Source: Propionivibrio sp.
GTDB taxonomy: Bacteria; Pseudomonadota; Gammaproteobacteria; Burkholderiales; Rhodocyclaceae
Direction of reading: 5' to 3'
Assembly (NCBI RefSeq): GCF_029255185.1
Contig: NZ_JAPUVO010000116.1
Location: 1-43,526, forward strand
Length of the DNA: 43,526 nucleotides
Under the pieces are notes generated by a model. It had not been told where the DNA came from and searched no databases. It worked only from the letters and a program-made list of their open reading frames with translations. Shown piece by piece: positions 1 through 8,906 of the stretch. Within the stretch, counting starts at the first letter, position 1, and the number at the start of each line of letters is the position of its first letter. A program made the position numbers and the translations under genes.

Positions 1-2
1 CG

Positions 3-110
3 ATCCGCAAACAACTGAAAAACTACGAACGCATGAAGCTTCTCATCGACCGATGGATCGAGCTGGGAACAGAACTATCCAATCTCCGACTCGCCAAAGA
101 AACGATCTGA
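3..110 (+). CDS. C-terminal end of an unidentified protein (cut by window edge)
   Basis: An open frame enters from the left edge and ends at TGA 108-110, giving 35 residues that begin IRKQLKNYERMK and end RLAKETI. The stretch is charged and helical-looking (KLLIDRWIELGTELSNL). It resembles, from memory only, the C-terminal helix of DUF6788-type proteins that often sit beside transposases. That is a weak impression and no motif confirms it. The next ORF starts about 11 nt downstream, behind a purine-rich stretch, so the two may be co-transcribed. Confidence 0.4.
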   Translation: MRKQLKNYERMKLLIDRWIELGTELSNLRLAKETI

Positions 111-121
111 AGGGGGAGAAC

Positions 122-352
122 TTGTCACTCTCCAGTAAAGAAGAACTTTCAATGGACGGTTTGGCTACAATTTTTGCGGACGTCACCAAGCGTGGACTGG
201 TAAAAAATTATTTTTCATATAAGGCTGTATTGTATGGTGCAAATTATCATGACATTTTTGACAAAGGACATTGGATCGAGGTAATGGCATCTATTTTGAA
301 ATTGAAAACAAAAGTGGATTTGGATCGTGTCAAAACGTTGCTAAGGCCGTAA
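122..352 (+). CDS. Small AT-rich hypothetical protein
   Basis: Unrecognised 76-residue ORF if the TTG at 122 is used behind AGGGGGAG (111-118). The spacing is short. The first ATG in a sensible context is at 153 (MDGLATIFADVTKRG), which would give 66 residues. The segment from about 150 to 350 is clearly richer in A and T than the rest of the window, and its codons differ from those of the glyQ operon, which suggests acquired DNA. The reading frame ends near the place where the opposite-strand ORF (341-523) also ends, so a rearrangement junction is likely near 345. No domain, signal peptide or membrane segment is evident. Confidence 0.35.
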   Translation: MSLSSKEELSMDGLATIFADVTKRGLVKNYFSYKAVLYGANYHDIFDKGHWIEVMASILKLKTKVDLDRVKTLLRP

Positions 353-523
353 GTCGCAACCTGCAGCAGGTGTATCTAAAGGGTCAGGGTCGGTATTGAT
401 GACGTGGGCAGCGTCCGCCCCCGCCAGAACCTCCGAGAACACCCCGCTTCCTCCCTGGGTAAATTGGTGGCGCAGTGCTGTCACGTCACGACGCATTTGT
501 TGCTGCCGTTTGGCAGCATCCAT
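341..523 (-). pseudogene. Possible N-terminal remnant of a transposase
   Basis: This minus-strand ORF has a strong Shine-Dalgarno (AAAGGAGGTC, 8 nt before the ATG at 521-523), so its start looks genuine. The 60-residue product begins MDAAKRQQQMRRDVTALRHQ and continues FTQGGSGVFSEVLAGADAAHVI. That pattern, a basic helix followed by 'F..G..FSEVL', recalls the N-terminal part of IS4-family transposases such as '..LRHAFAQ..LPFADVL'. This is recalled similarity, not a search result. The last residues (NTDPDPLDTPAAGCDLRP) look like read-through into unrelated DNA. The frame stops where the AT-rich segment begins, so I interpret it as a gene truncated by a rearrangement. Confidence 0.35.
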
Positions 524-705
524 TTGAGTTGACCTCCTTTGTTGCCGTGCCGTGGTCGATCAACTTCAGCAAGGCAACTTGCGTGCTGGTCAGCCCTTAT
601 GTATTTCGCCTATTGTAGTGCCATGGGGGGGCAGACACATTTGAATGCTTATTCGTCTAGGTTGCATCACACCAGTTTGAATCGCACCCGCTGCCAGCCA
701 TCGCG

Positions 706-711
706 TACAAT
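706..711 (+). promoter_or_regulatory. Candidate -10 box for the glyQ operon
   Basis: TACAAT lies 61 nt before the glyQ start codon, with no good -35 at 16-18 nt. The nearest TTGAAT (678-683) is 22 nt away. It is plausible as the operon promoter only because no better candidate is seen between 524 and 771. Confidence 0.3.
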
Positions 712-771
712 CGCGCCTTGCTCATAAAACCAAGTAAAATCGCCATTTATTTGGTCTTTACAAAGCCTTTC

Positions 772-1677
772 ATGCCAACTTTTCAGGAAGTCATTCTGCG
801 TCTCCAGAATTTCTGGGACAAACAGGGGTGCGCGCTGCTCCAGCCTTACGACATTGAAGTCGGCGCCGGCACCTTTCACACTGCCACCTTCTTGCGCGCC
901 ATTGGCCCGGAACCGTGGAATGCCGCCTTCGTACAACCCTCGCGCCGCCCCAAGGATGGTCGCTACGGTGAAAACCCGAACCGCCTGCAGCACTACTACC
1001 AGTACCAGGTCGTTCTTAAGCCTTCACCAGCAAACATTCAGGAGCTTTACCTGCAATCGCTGGAAGCCCTTGGCATCAACCTCCAGGAACATGACATTCG
1101 CTTCGTCGAGGACGACTGGGAATCGCCGACGCTCGGCGCCTGGGGGTTGGGCTGGGAAGTCTGGCTGGACGGAATGGAGGTCACCCAGTTTACCTACTTC
1201 CAGGAAGTCGGCTCGCTCACCTGCAAGCCGGTACTCGGTGAAATCACCTATGGCCTCGAACGGCTGGCGATGTATCTGCAGGGCGTCGAAAACGTCTATG
1301 ACCTCGTCTGGGCTGAAGGTCCGGGCTACCGCGTAACGTACGGCGATGTCTATCACCAGAACGAAGTCGAACAATCGCGCTACAACTTCGAACATTCCAA
1401 CGTCGAAGTGCTGTTCCGCCACTTCGGCGATCACGAATCCGAAGCCAAGCGCCTGATGGTGCTGAACCTGGCTCTGCCTGCCTTCGAGCAGGTCATGAAG
1501 TGTTCGCACTGTTTCAACATGCTCGACGCTCGCGGTGCCATTTCAGTCACCGAGCGCGCCGCCTACATCGGTCGCGTGCGCGCTCTGGCACGCGAAGTCG
1601 CGCAGTCCTATTACAACTCACGCGAGGCCCTGGGCTTCCCGATGCGCAAGGCGCTCGCCATCGGAGAGGCGAAATGA
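772..1677 (+). CDS. glyQ: Glycyl-tRNA synthetase alpha subunit
   Basis: Catalytic alpha subunit of the bacterial alpha2-beta2 glycyl-tRNA synthetase, which activates glycine with ATP and charges tRNA-Gly in the cytoplasm. The product is 301 residues (E. coli GlyQ is 303). It begins [15 protein letters not shown] and carries the family hallmarks: [13 protein letters not shown], a class II motif region [26 protein letters not shown], and the [20 protein letters not shown] and [15 protein letters not shown] blocks. The frame is open upstream to 718, but homology begins at the ATG at 772. The Shine-Dalgarno there is weak. The stop codon overlaps the glyS start, so the two subunits are translationally coupled. 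Confidence 0.97.
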   Translation: MPTFQEVILRLQNFWDKQGCALLQPYDIEVGAGTFHTATFLRAIGPEPWNAAFVQPSRRPKDGRYGENPNRLQHYYQYQVVLKPSPANIQELYLQSLEALGINLQEHDIRFVEDDWESPTLGAWGLGWEVWLDGMEVTQFTYFQEVGSLTCKPVLGEITYGLERLAMYLQGVENVYDLVWAEGPGYRVTYGDVYHQNEVEQSRYNFEHSNVEVLFRHFGDHESEAKRLMVLNLALPAFEQVMKCSHCFNMLDARGAISVTERAAYIGRVRALAREVAQSYYNSREALGFPMRKALAIGEAK

Positions 1678-3755
1678 ACAACAGTTTGCTGATTGAACTG
1701 CGTACCGAGGAACTGCCACCAAAATCCTTGAAGGCACTGTCCGAGGCCTTTGCCAGCGGCGTATTCGCCGCGCTCAAGGAGCAGGCCTTCGCTTCGGCGC
1801 ACAGCGTCTGCACGCCCTACGCCACGCCACGTCGTCTGGCAATGGTGCTGACCGACATCGCCGAGCAACAAGCTGATCGCATCATCGAAAAAAAGGGGCC
1901 GGCAGTAAGCAGCGGGATCGACACCGAAGGCAAACCAACCAGGGCGCTGGAAGGCTTCATGCGTTCGGCTGGCGTCACCTTCGCGCAGTTGCATAAAATC
2001 GGCGACGGCAAGGCCGAATCCTTCGTGGCCCGCATCGAAATGAAAGGCGAAACGCTTAGCACCCACCTGGCTAATATTGTCGCCCAGGCGCTCAAGAAAC
2101 TGCCGATCCAGAAGCTCATGCGCTGGGGGGATTCCGAGCACCAGTTCGTTCGCCCCGTGCATGGGTTGATCATGCTGCACGGTGAACGCGTTGTTGCGGG
2201 CGAATTGCTTGGCCTGTTAAGCGGCAACCGAACGCGAGGGCACCGCTTCCTGTCCAGTGGCGAGATTGTGGTCGCCACACCCGAGGACTATTCAACGCAA
2301 CTGGCCGCCGGCAAGGTCATCGCCAGCTTCGCCGAACGCCGCGCTTCGATTGCCGCGCAACTTAACGCCAGGGCCGCCGCCTTGAACGCCCGCCTCAATC
2401 CGGCTGACGGTCTGCTCGACGAGGTGACCGCGCTGGTTGAGTGGCCGGCCGTCTATGTCGGCGAGTTCGAGGCCGAGTACCTCGAAGTACCGCAGGAATG
2501 CCTGATTCTGACCATGCAACAGAACCAGAAGTACTTCCCGCTGCTCGATTGCATGGGCAAGCTGATCAACAAGTTCCTGATTGTTTCCAATATGCAGGTG
2601 GACGATCCGCAGCACATCATCGGCGGCAATGCCCGCGTCGTTCGTCCGCGCCTCTCGGATGCGCGTTTCTTCTACAACAAAGACCGCAAGGCGACGTTGG
2701 CTTCACGTCTGGAAAAGCTTGGCAGTGTCGTCTATCACAACAAGATCGGCTCGGTGCTGCAACGTGTCGAGCGCCTTGAAGCACTGGCCCAGAAAATCGC
2801 CGTTCGCCTCGATGCCAACGCCTCGTTGGCCGCCCGCGCGGCGCGCCTGGCTAAAGCCGATCTTTCCACCGACATGGTTGGCGAATTCCCCGAGTTACAG
2901 GGCATCATGGGACGTTACTACGCCTTGCATGACGGCGAGGACGCCGCCGTTGCCGATGCCGTACAAAGCCATTACCAGCCGCGTTTTGCCGGTGACGCCC
3001 TGCCGCAGGGCAAGATCGCCTGTGCTACCGCGCTGGCCGACAAGCTTGACGCCCTGGTTGGTTTCTTCGGCATCGGGCAGCTCCCGACCGGCGACAAGGA
3101 CCCCTTCGGCCTGCGCCGCGCCGCACTCGGCGTGTTGCGCATCCTGATGGAGTCACCGCTGGCGCTCGATCTCGCCGAACTGATTGCCGACGCACAAGCC
3201 GGATTTTCCGCCGGCGTACTGATGACACCGGTCGCCGAACCGCTGCTCGACTTCATTCTCGACCGTCTACGCGGCCTGCTCAAGGAGGCCGGTTACGCGC
3301 AAGATATTGTCGAATCCGTACTGGCGCAACGGCCAACCCGCATTGACCTCGTTCCGGCCAGACTGGACGCTGTGCGCGCTTTCCTTGCCCTGCCCGACGC
3401 GCTGGCGCTAGCTGCCGCCAACAAGCGCATCGGCAACATCCTGAAAAAATCTGAAGGCGCGGGCGCCAAACAATTCTCCGAACCCGATCCCGCCCTATTG
3501 CAGGAAGACGCCGAAAAGGCGCTTTATGAACGGGTTGCCGAAATCGCACCACGGGTCAAGGCGCACGTTGCCAATGAGGCCTATGCCGACGCACTCAAGG
3601 CGCTGGCCTCGGTCCGTGTCGTGGTCGATCATTTTTTTGACAAGGTGATGGTCAACACCGATGATTCCGCTGTGCGTGCCAATCGTCTCGGCCTGCTCAA
3701 GGCGCTATTCGACCAACTCAATGCAGTAGCTGATATTTCAAAACTGGGCGTATGA
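1674..3755 (+). CDS. glyS: Glycyl-tRNA synthetase beta subunit
   Basis: Beta subunit of the heterotetrameric glycyl-tRNA synthetase, required for tRNA binding. It has 693 residues, close to the E. coli length of 689. The start [19 protein letters not shown] is typical of the family, and GAGAGG lies a few nt upstream. Internal family blocks include [47 protein letters not shown] and the [21 protein letters not shown] stretch. The C-terminal third holds the DALR-like anticodon-binding region ([11 protein letters not shown]). ATG 1674 overlaps the glyQ stop and its own stop overlaps gmhB, so the run is one operon. Confidence 0.97.
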   Translation: MNNSLLIELRTEELPPKSLKALSEAFASGVFAALKEQAFASAHSVCTPYATPRRLAMVLTDIAEQQADRIIEKKGPAVSSGIDTEGKPTRALEGFMRSAGVTFAQLHKIGDGKAESFVARIEMKGETLSTHLANIVAQALKKLPIQKLMRWGDSEHQFVRPVHGLIMLHGERVVAGELLGLLSGNRTRGHRFLSSGEIVVATPEDYSTQLAAGKVIASFAERRASIAAQLNARAAALNARLNPADGLLDEVTALVEWPAVYVGEFEAEYLEVPQECLILTMQQNQKYFPLLDCMGKLINKFLIVSNMQVDDPQHIIGGNARVVRPRLSDARFFYNKDRKATLASRLEKLGSVVYHNKIGSVLQRVERLEALAQKIAVRLDANASLAARAARLAKADLSTDMVGEFPELQGIMGRYYALHDGEDAAVADAVQSHYQPRFAGDALPQGKIACATALADKLDALVGFFGIGQLPTGDKDPFGLRRAALGVLRILMESPLALDLAELIADAQAGFSAGVLMTPVAEPLLDFILDRLRGLLKEAGYAQDIVESVLAQRPTRIDLVPARLDAVRAFLALPDALALAAANKRIGNILKKSEGAGAKQFSEPDPALLQEDAEKALYERVAEIAPRVKAHVANEAYADALKALASVRVVVDHFFDKVMVNTDDSAVRANRLGLLKALFDQLNAVADISKLGV

Positions 3756-4300
3756 AACTCGGCATGAAACTCGTTATCCTCGATCGCGACGGTGTCATCA
3801 ATTTCGACTCGGAGCAGTTTGTTAAATCGCCGACCGAATGGAAAGCCATGCCTGGCAGCCTGGAGGCCATCGCCCGGCTGACGCAAGCCGGCTACCGTGT
3901 CGTGGTGGCCACCAACCAGTCCGGAATCGGTCGCGGACTGTTTGACATGGATACGCTCAACGCCATGCATGACAAGATGCATCGCGCCGTGCGAGCGGTC
4001 GGCGGGCGCATCGATGCGGTGTTCTATTGCCCGCATTCGGCCGATTCGAATTGCGCATGTCGCAAGCCCAAGCCCGGCATGTTTAACCGGATCGGCGCCT
4101 GCTTTAACGCCGACCTGTCCGAGGTTTATGCCATTGGCGATTCCTTGCGTGACCTACAAGCGGCCGCAGCAGCCGGAGCGCGACCGATACTGGTGCTCAC
4201 TGGCAAAGGTGTAGAAACACAGGCGCAAGAAGCATTGCCTGAAGGCACGCTGGTGTTTGCCGATCTGGCGGCGGCCGTCGACCGTATTCTCAAGTCATGA
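3752..4300 (+). CDS. gmhB: D-glycero-beta-D-manno-heptose-1,7-bisphosphate 7-phosphatase
   Basis: HAD-superfamily phosphatase that removes the 7-phosphate from heptose-1,7-bisphosphate in the ADP-heptose branch of LPS inner-core synthesis. In the 182-residue product the nucleophile motif is D11-R-D13-G-V-I-N. The zinc-binding loop is C93-P-H95 ... C101-A-C103, followed by RKPKPGMF, and the acidic motif is [11 protein letters not shown]. The start overlaps the glyS stop (ATGA). A second in-frame ATG at 3764 ([10 protein letters not shown]) is equally plausible and would match the usual N-terminus better. Placement between glyS and an acyltransferase is common in betaproteobacteria. Confidence 0.93.
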   Translation: MKLGMKLVILDRDGVINFDSEQFVKSPTEWKAMPGSLEAIARLTQAGYRVVVATNQSGIGRGLFDMDTLNAMHDKMHRAVRAVGGRIDAVFYCPHSADSNCACRKPKPGMFNRIGACFNADLSEVYAIGDSLRDLQAAAAAGARPILVLTGKGVETQAQEALPEGTLVFADLAAAVDRILKS

Positions 4301-5043
4301 TGGCCTTCCTACGCTCGCTCTTGTATCTGCTGCTCGCCATCCTGATCACCGCCCCCTTCGGCCTGCTCGTCACCTTGGCTATCGTCTTCCCGATGAAGTT
4401 CCGATTCTGGGTCATTTCGGTATGGCGCGCCTGCTTTCTGGCACTGTGCAAATATGTGTTGGGACTTCACTATCAGGTTATCGGCCGCGAGAATATCCCG
4501 GCAACACCCTCGGTCATTCTGTCCAAGCACCAATCGGCCTGGGAGACAGTCGGCCTGCAGGCCATCTTTCCGCCGCTGGTCTTCGTGCTGAAAAAATCGC
4601 TGTTGATGATTCCCTTCCTGGGCTGGGCGTTTGCCGCCGTCAAGATGATTTCGATCGACCGCAGCGCCGGCATGGATGCCCTGCGGCAAGTCATCACCCA
4701 GGGCTGCGATCGCCTCAAGGCCGGCTACTGGGTCGTCATCTTTCCCGAAGGTACGCGGATTGCCCCCGGTGCAAAGCGCCGTTTCAAGAGCGGTGGCGCG
4801 CACCTGGCGCTCAATGCCGGCGCCCTGGTCGTTCCGGTCGCGCACAATGCCGGCGAATTCTGGGCCAGGAACGCTTTCGTCAAGAAACCTGGGTTGATCA
4901 CGGTCAGTATCGGCCCGGCCATTGATCCGACCGGCAAGACTGCGGACGAAATCACCACCCTCGCCGAGCAGTGGGTCGAGGGCGAAATGCGGCGCATTTC
5001 GCCGCACCGTTATCTCACTGTTGCCCATGCCGTGGCAAGCTGA
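4297..5043 (+). CDS. 1-acylglycerol-3-phosphate O-acyltransferase family (PlsC-like)
   Basis: Inner-membrane acyltransferase of the PlsC/LPLAT family, expected to acylate lysophosphatidic acid or a related lysolipid at position 2. The 248-residue protein has a hydrophobic N-terminus with about two membrane segments (LLYLLLAILITAPFGLLVTL). The catalytic block is SKHQSAWET, the substrate block is FPEGTR, and a third block is GALVVPVAHNAG. The usual HX4D motif is HX4E here. I believe this is typical of the subgroup with 'HQSAWET' and is not inactivating. It overlaps gmhB by ATGA and the next gene by 17 nt. Confidence 0.88.
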   Translation: MMAFLRSLLYLLLAILITAPFGLLVTLAIVFPMKFRFWVISVWRACFLALCKYVLGLHYQVIGRENIPATPSVILSKHQSAWETVGLQAIFPPLVFVLKKSLLMIPFLGWAFAAVKMISIDRSAGMDALRQVITQGCDRLKAGYWVVIFPEGTRIAPGAKRRFKSGGAHLALNAGALVVPVAHNAGEFWARNAFVKKPGLITVSIGPAIDPTGKTADEITTLAEQWVEGEMRRISPHRYLTVAHAVAS

Positions 5044-5785
5044 ACTCCCGCTTGGCACCACAAAGCCGCTGGCGGCAGACGAAACGCCACGCACCATTGC
5101 CTTGGGCGACCGCATTGTTCCCTATGTTTTGCGCCGCGCGCGACGTCGCACCATTGGTCTTTCAATCGATCATCGCGGTTTGCGCGTTGGCGCGCCCCGT
5201 CGTGCCTCGCTGCTTGAAGTCGAGTCGCTGATCCTCCACCACAGTGACTGGGTAGCGCAAAAACTTGACGAATGGCGCAGCCGTCGCCGCCCGGATGCCC
5301 TGAAGATTGTCGATGGCGCGCGCTTGCCGATGCTCGGTGAATCACTGGAGATTCGCCTGGCGCTGGGCAGTAACCGTGCCATCTGGAACGAGCATGCCGC
5401 CCCTATCCTGACCCTCTGCCTGCGCTCACCGAGTGACGCCGGCCGCTTACTGGAAAAAACCCTGCGCGAAAAAGCACGCCGGCTGTTTGCCGAACGCCTA
5501 GTGCATTACGCCGAGCGGCTCACGCTGACCGTGCCCGCGCTTGCGCTATCCGCCGCACGCACACGCTGGGGCAGTTGCAGCCTGAAAACCGGAATCCGCC
5601 TTAACTGGCGACTGATCCATTTTCCCCTGAGCATCGTTGATTACGTCGTGGCGCATGAACTCGCCCACCTGCGCGAAATGAACCACAGCCCACGCTTCTG
5701 GTCCATAGTCGGGCAACTCTATCCCGAATACAAGGCCGCACGCGATGAGCTGAAACACCTCGCTGCCCACTGCCCGCACTGGTGA
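5027..5785 (+). CDS. YgjP-like metal-dependent hydrolase (DUF45/M48-type)
   Basis: A member of the YgjP/DUF45 family, zinc-metalloprotease-like proteins. E. coli YgjP has been described as a UTP pyrophosphatase. The 252-residue product starts MPWQAELPLG; the frame is open further upstream but that part overlaps the acyltransferase. Hallmarks are an N-terminal VPYVLRRARRRTIGLSID segment, the family block RTRWGSCS, NWRLIHFP, and the metal site HELAHLREMNHSPRFW (HExxH plus a downstream His). The C-terminus ends HLAAHCPHW. Coupling to the acyltransferase by a 17-nt overlap suggests co-expression. Its physiological substrate cannot be read from the sequence. Confidence 0.85.
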   Translation: MPWQAELPLGTTKPLAADETPRTIALGDRIVPYVLRRARRRTIGLSIDHRGLRVGAPRRASLLEVESLILHHSDWVAQKLDEWRSRRRPDALKIVDGARLPMLGESLEIRLALGSNRAIWNEHAAPILTLCLRSPSDAGRLLEKTLREKARRLFAERLVHYAERLTLTVPALALSAARTRWGSCSLKTGIRLNWRLIHFPLSIVDYVVAHELAHLREMNHSPRFWSIVGQLYPEYKAARDELKHLAAHCPHW

Positions 5786-5826
5786 GAGCATTTCGCCATT
5801 TCTGAAACCCCCATCAAGGAACACAC

Positions 5827-6216
5827 ATGAGAATCCTGCATACCATGATCCGTGTCGGCGACCTGGATCGTTCACTGGCCTTCTACACCGACGTACTCGG
5901 CATGCGCCTGCTACGCCGTAAAGAATACCCCGAGGGTCGCTTTACTCTCGCCTTCGTCGGCCCTGGTGAGGAAAGCGAAGGTGCCGTGCTTGAACTCACG
6001 CATAACTGGGACACGCCGTCTTACGATCTGGGCAACGCTTTCGGCCACATCGCGCTGGACGTCGACAATGCCTATACCGCCTGCGAGCAGATCAAGGCCA
6101 GGGGCGGCAAGGTCACGCGCGAAGCCGGGCCGATGAAGCACGGCACGACCGTCATTGCCTTTGTCGAAGATCCGGATGGCTACAAGATCGAGTTGATCCA
6201 GAACAGGGTGCCCTAG
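5827..6216 (+). CDS. gloA: Lactoylglutathione lyase (glyoxalase I)
   Basis: Glyoxalase I converts the hemithioacetal of methylglyoxal and glutathione to S-lactoylglutathione in the cytosol. The 129-residue single-domain protein keeps all four metal ligands at the same numbers as the E. coli enzyme: H5 (ILHTM), E56 (VLELTHN), H74 (FGHIALDV) and E122 (YKIELIQ). It also has the DPDGYKIEL ending of the vicinal-oxygen-chelate fold. The E. coli-like length and lack of insertions suggest the Ni-activated class. AAGGAA precedes the ATG. The next gene starts 4 nt after the stop. Confidence 0.96.
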   Translation: MRILHTMIRVGDLDRSLAFYTDVLGMRLLRRKEYPEGRFTLAFVGPGEESEGAVLELTHNWDTPSYDLGNAFGHIALDVDNAYTACEQIKARGGKVTREAGPMKHGTTVIAFVEDPDGYKIELIQNRVP

Positions 6217-6220
6217 ACCA

Positions 6221-7183
6221 ATGAAGACTATTCAATGGGGTGTGCTGGGCTGTGCCCGAATCGCCCGCATGCAAGTCGTTCCTGCCATTTTGCGCTGCGA
6301 AAATGCCCGGTTTGCTGCGCTGGCCTCGCGTGATCCCAGCAAACTGGCCGAATTCCAGTCGTTGTTCACCGCCGGCCCATTCACCGCCCATGCCAGCTAT
6401 GAAGCCCTGATCGAGGACCCGGTTGTAGAAGCCGTTTATATTCCCCTACCCAACTCCATGCACCACGAATGGGCCATCCGGGCCATGCGTTGCGGCAAGC
6501 ATGTGCTGTGCGAGAAGCCATTGGCACTTAACAGTCACCAGGCAGCGGAGATGATCCAGTGCGCGCGCGACTGTGGCGTACTGCTGATGGAGGCCTTCAT
6601 GTATCGCTATACCGACCGCATGCGCCAGATCAACCGCGTACTGGACAGTGGCGTGCTCGGAAAAATTCGAAGTGTCAATTCGACCTTCCGTTTCCTGCTT
6701 GATCGTCAGAACACGATCAAGGAAAACCCGGACCTGGGCGGCGGTGCGATGTATGACGTTGGCTGCTACCCGCTTAACCTGATCGGCCTCGTTGCCGGCG
6801 CCGAGCCCATCTCGGTCGCGGTCGAGTGCGACAAGCCGCATGGGGTAGATATCAATCTTTCCGCCGTATTGCGCTACGAGGATGGCCTTATCGCCTCGCT
6901 GCATTGTGGCTTCAATGCCTTTGGCCGGATGCACAGCGAGATCATCGGCACCGACGGCATGCTGCTTGCACCGGACACCTTCCTCAATGATGCAGGCCAG
7001 TTGACCGTACATGACAAAAACGGTTGCCAAATTATCGCGATCGCTGAATCTGATCGCTATGCCGAAGAGATCCGAGATTTTTCAGCAGCCATTCTGGAAA
7101 AGCGTTCGCCAAAGTTGGGCCTGGGCGAATCCCTGAGCAATATGCGGACGCTTGATCGAATCATGGTGCAAGTCCAGGGTTGA
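6221..7183 (+). CDS. Gfo/Idh/MocA-family NAD(P)-dependent oxidoreductase
   Basis: Probable sugar or trans-dihydrodiol-type dehydrogenase with a Rossmann N-domain and the GFO/IDH/MocA C-terminal beta-sheet domain. In the 320-residue product the dinucleotide motif is WGVLGCARIAR near residue 6. The EKP motif is CEKPLALN near residue 98, and the C-domain signature is GGGAMYDVGCYPLNL near residue 170. Family substrate ranges are broad and nothing nearby fixes the substrate. It lies 4 nt behind gloA, so it is probably co-transcribed. The dctP promoter lies about 70 nt downstream, so the TRAP genes form a separate unit. Confidence 0.88.
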   Translation: MKTIQWGVLGCARIARMQVVPAILRCENARFAALASRDPSKLAEFQSLFTAGPFTAHASYEALIEDPVVEAVYIPLPNSMHHEWAIRAMRCGKHVLCEKPLALNSHQAAEMIQCARDCGVLLMEAFMYRYTDRMRQINRVLDSGVLGKIRSVNSTFRFLLDRQNTIKENPDLGGGAMYDVGCYPLNLIGLVAGAEPISVAVECDKPHGVDINLSAVLRYEDGLIASLHCGFNAFGRMHSEIIGTDGMLLAPDTFLNDAGQLTVHDKNGCQIIAIAESDRYAEEIRDFSAAILEKRSPKLGLGESLSNMRTLDRIMVQVQG

Positions 7184-7253
7184 TCTATGCGAGGCGTGCG
7201 GAATGCGGACAGTAGCGGGAATTCAAAAAATGAAATTATGTTTCAGAAAAATC

Positions 7254-7282
7254 TTGAACGGCGTTTCGGCTTGGCGTATATT
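7254..7282 (+). promoter_or_regulatory. Sigma70 promoter for the dctPQM operon
   Basis: TTGAAC (7254-7259) and TATATT (7277-7282) are separated by exactly 17 nt. The site lies 78 nt before the dctP start codon, which itself follows GGAGGA. The surrounding stretch from 7184 to 7359 holds no ORF. This is the best-matched promoter in the window. Confidence 0.7.
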
Positions 7283-7290
7283 TCGAGTGA

Positions 7291-8340
<1,050 letters not shown>

Positions 8341-8360
8341 ATGCCGGTGTTTGGTCATGA

Positions 8361-8399
8361 AGCCCGAAGCGGTGATGCTCACTGCCTTCGGGCTTTTTC
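8361..8399 (+). terminator. Intercistronic hairpin with U-run between dctP and dctQ
   Basis: AGCCCGAAG (8361-8369) pairs with CTTCGGGCT (8386-8394), the stem continues inward through GGTGA/TCACT, and TTTTT follows. It lies 20 nt after the dctP stop and ends 13 nt before dctQ. It probably acts as a partial terminator and 3'-end stabiliser, raising the binding protein over the permeases. Confidence 0.75.
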
Positions 8400-8411
8400 T
8401 GGAAGAACGCA

Positions 8412-8906
8412 ATGAATTGGCTAACAAGTCTTAACGCCCATCTCTCGCGTTGGGCGATGTATATCGCCGTCGCCTGCTTGCTGGGAATCGTCGGCGTTGT
8501 CGTCGGCTCGGTGATCTGGCGCTACATCCTCAACGATGCGCCGTCGTGGTCGGAACAGGTGGCGTTGGTGCTGGTGATCAATGTCGCGATGTTCGGCGCC
8601 GCTGCCGGCGTGCGCGATGCAGGCCACATCGGCATGGAATCGCTGATCGGCCTGCTGCCCAAAGTCTATCAGTTCTGGATCGGCAATCTGGTCGGCCTGA
8701 TCACCATCTGCTTTGGCATTTCGCTGGTCTGGGGCTGCTCGATGATGGCCGACTCGGTCTGGGACAACAAGATGCCGACGCTGGGAATCTCCGAAGCCTT
8801 TCGTTACATCCCCTGCATTGCCGCCGGGGTGCTGATCATCCTGTTCTCGATTGAACACCTGATTGCAATGTTTACTGACAAGGAAGTGATTCCATCATGG
8901 CACTGA
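8412..8906 (+). CDS. dctQ: TRAP transporter small membrane subunit (DctQ family)
   Basis: Small integral-membrane subunit of the TRAP transporter, with four predicted membrane helices. The 164-residue sequence has hydrophobic stretches at about residues 16-38, 50-66, 85-107 and 128-150. The family-typical WRYILNDAPSWSEQVAL block and the RDAGHIGMESLI block are both present. GGAAGAA precedes the ATG. The last 10 nt overlap the dctM start, so the two membrane subunits are coupled. Confidence 0.9.
   Translation: MNWLTSLNAHLSRWAMYIAVACLLGIVGVVVGSVIWRYILNDAPSWSEQVALVLVINVAMFGAAAGVRDAGHIGMESLIGLLPKVYQFWIGNLVGLITICFGISLVWGCSMMADSVWDNKMPTLGISEAFRYIPCIAAGVLIILFSIEHLIAMFTDKEVIPSWH

Noticed and set aside
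539-993. Short ORFs on both strands around the glyQ start
   Set aside because: They overlap glyQ or its leader, and have no Shine-Dalgarno or recognisable product.
4500-4560. HX4E in the acyltransferase as an inactivating change
   Set aside because: The HQSAWET block recurs, to my knowledge, in a whole subgroup of PlsC-like proteins, so it is a family trait.
4309-5115. 268-residue minus-strand ORF opposite the acyltransferase
   Set aside because: Antisense shadow of a high-GC gene, with no recognisable domain or start signal.
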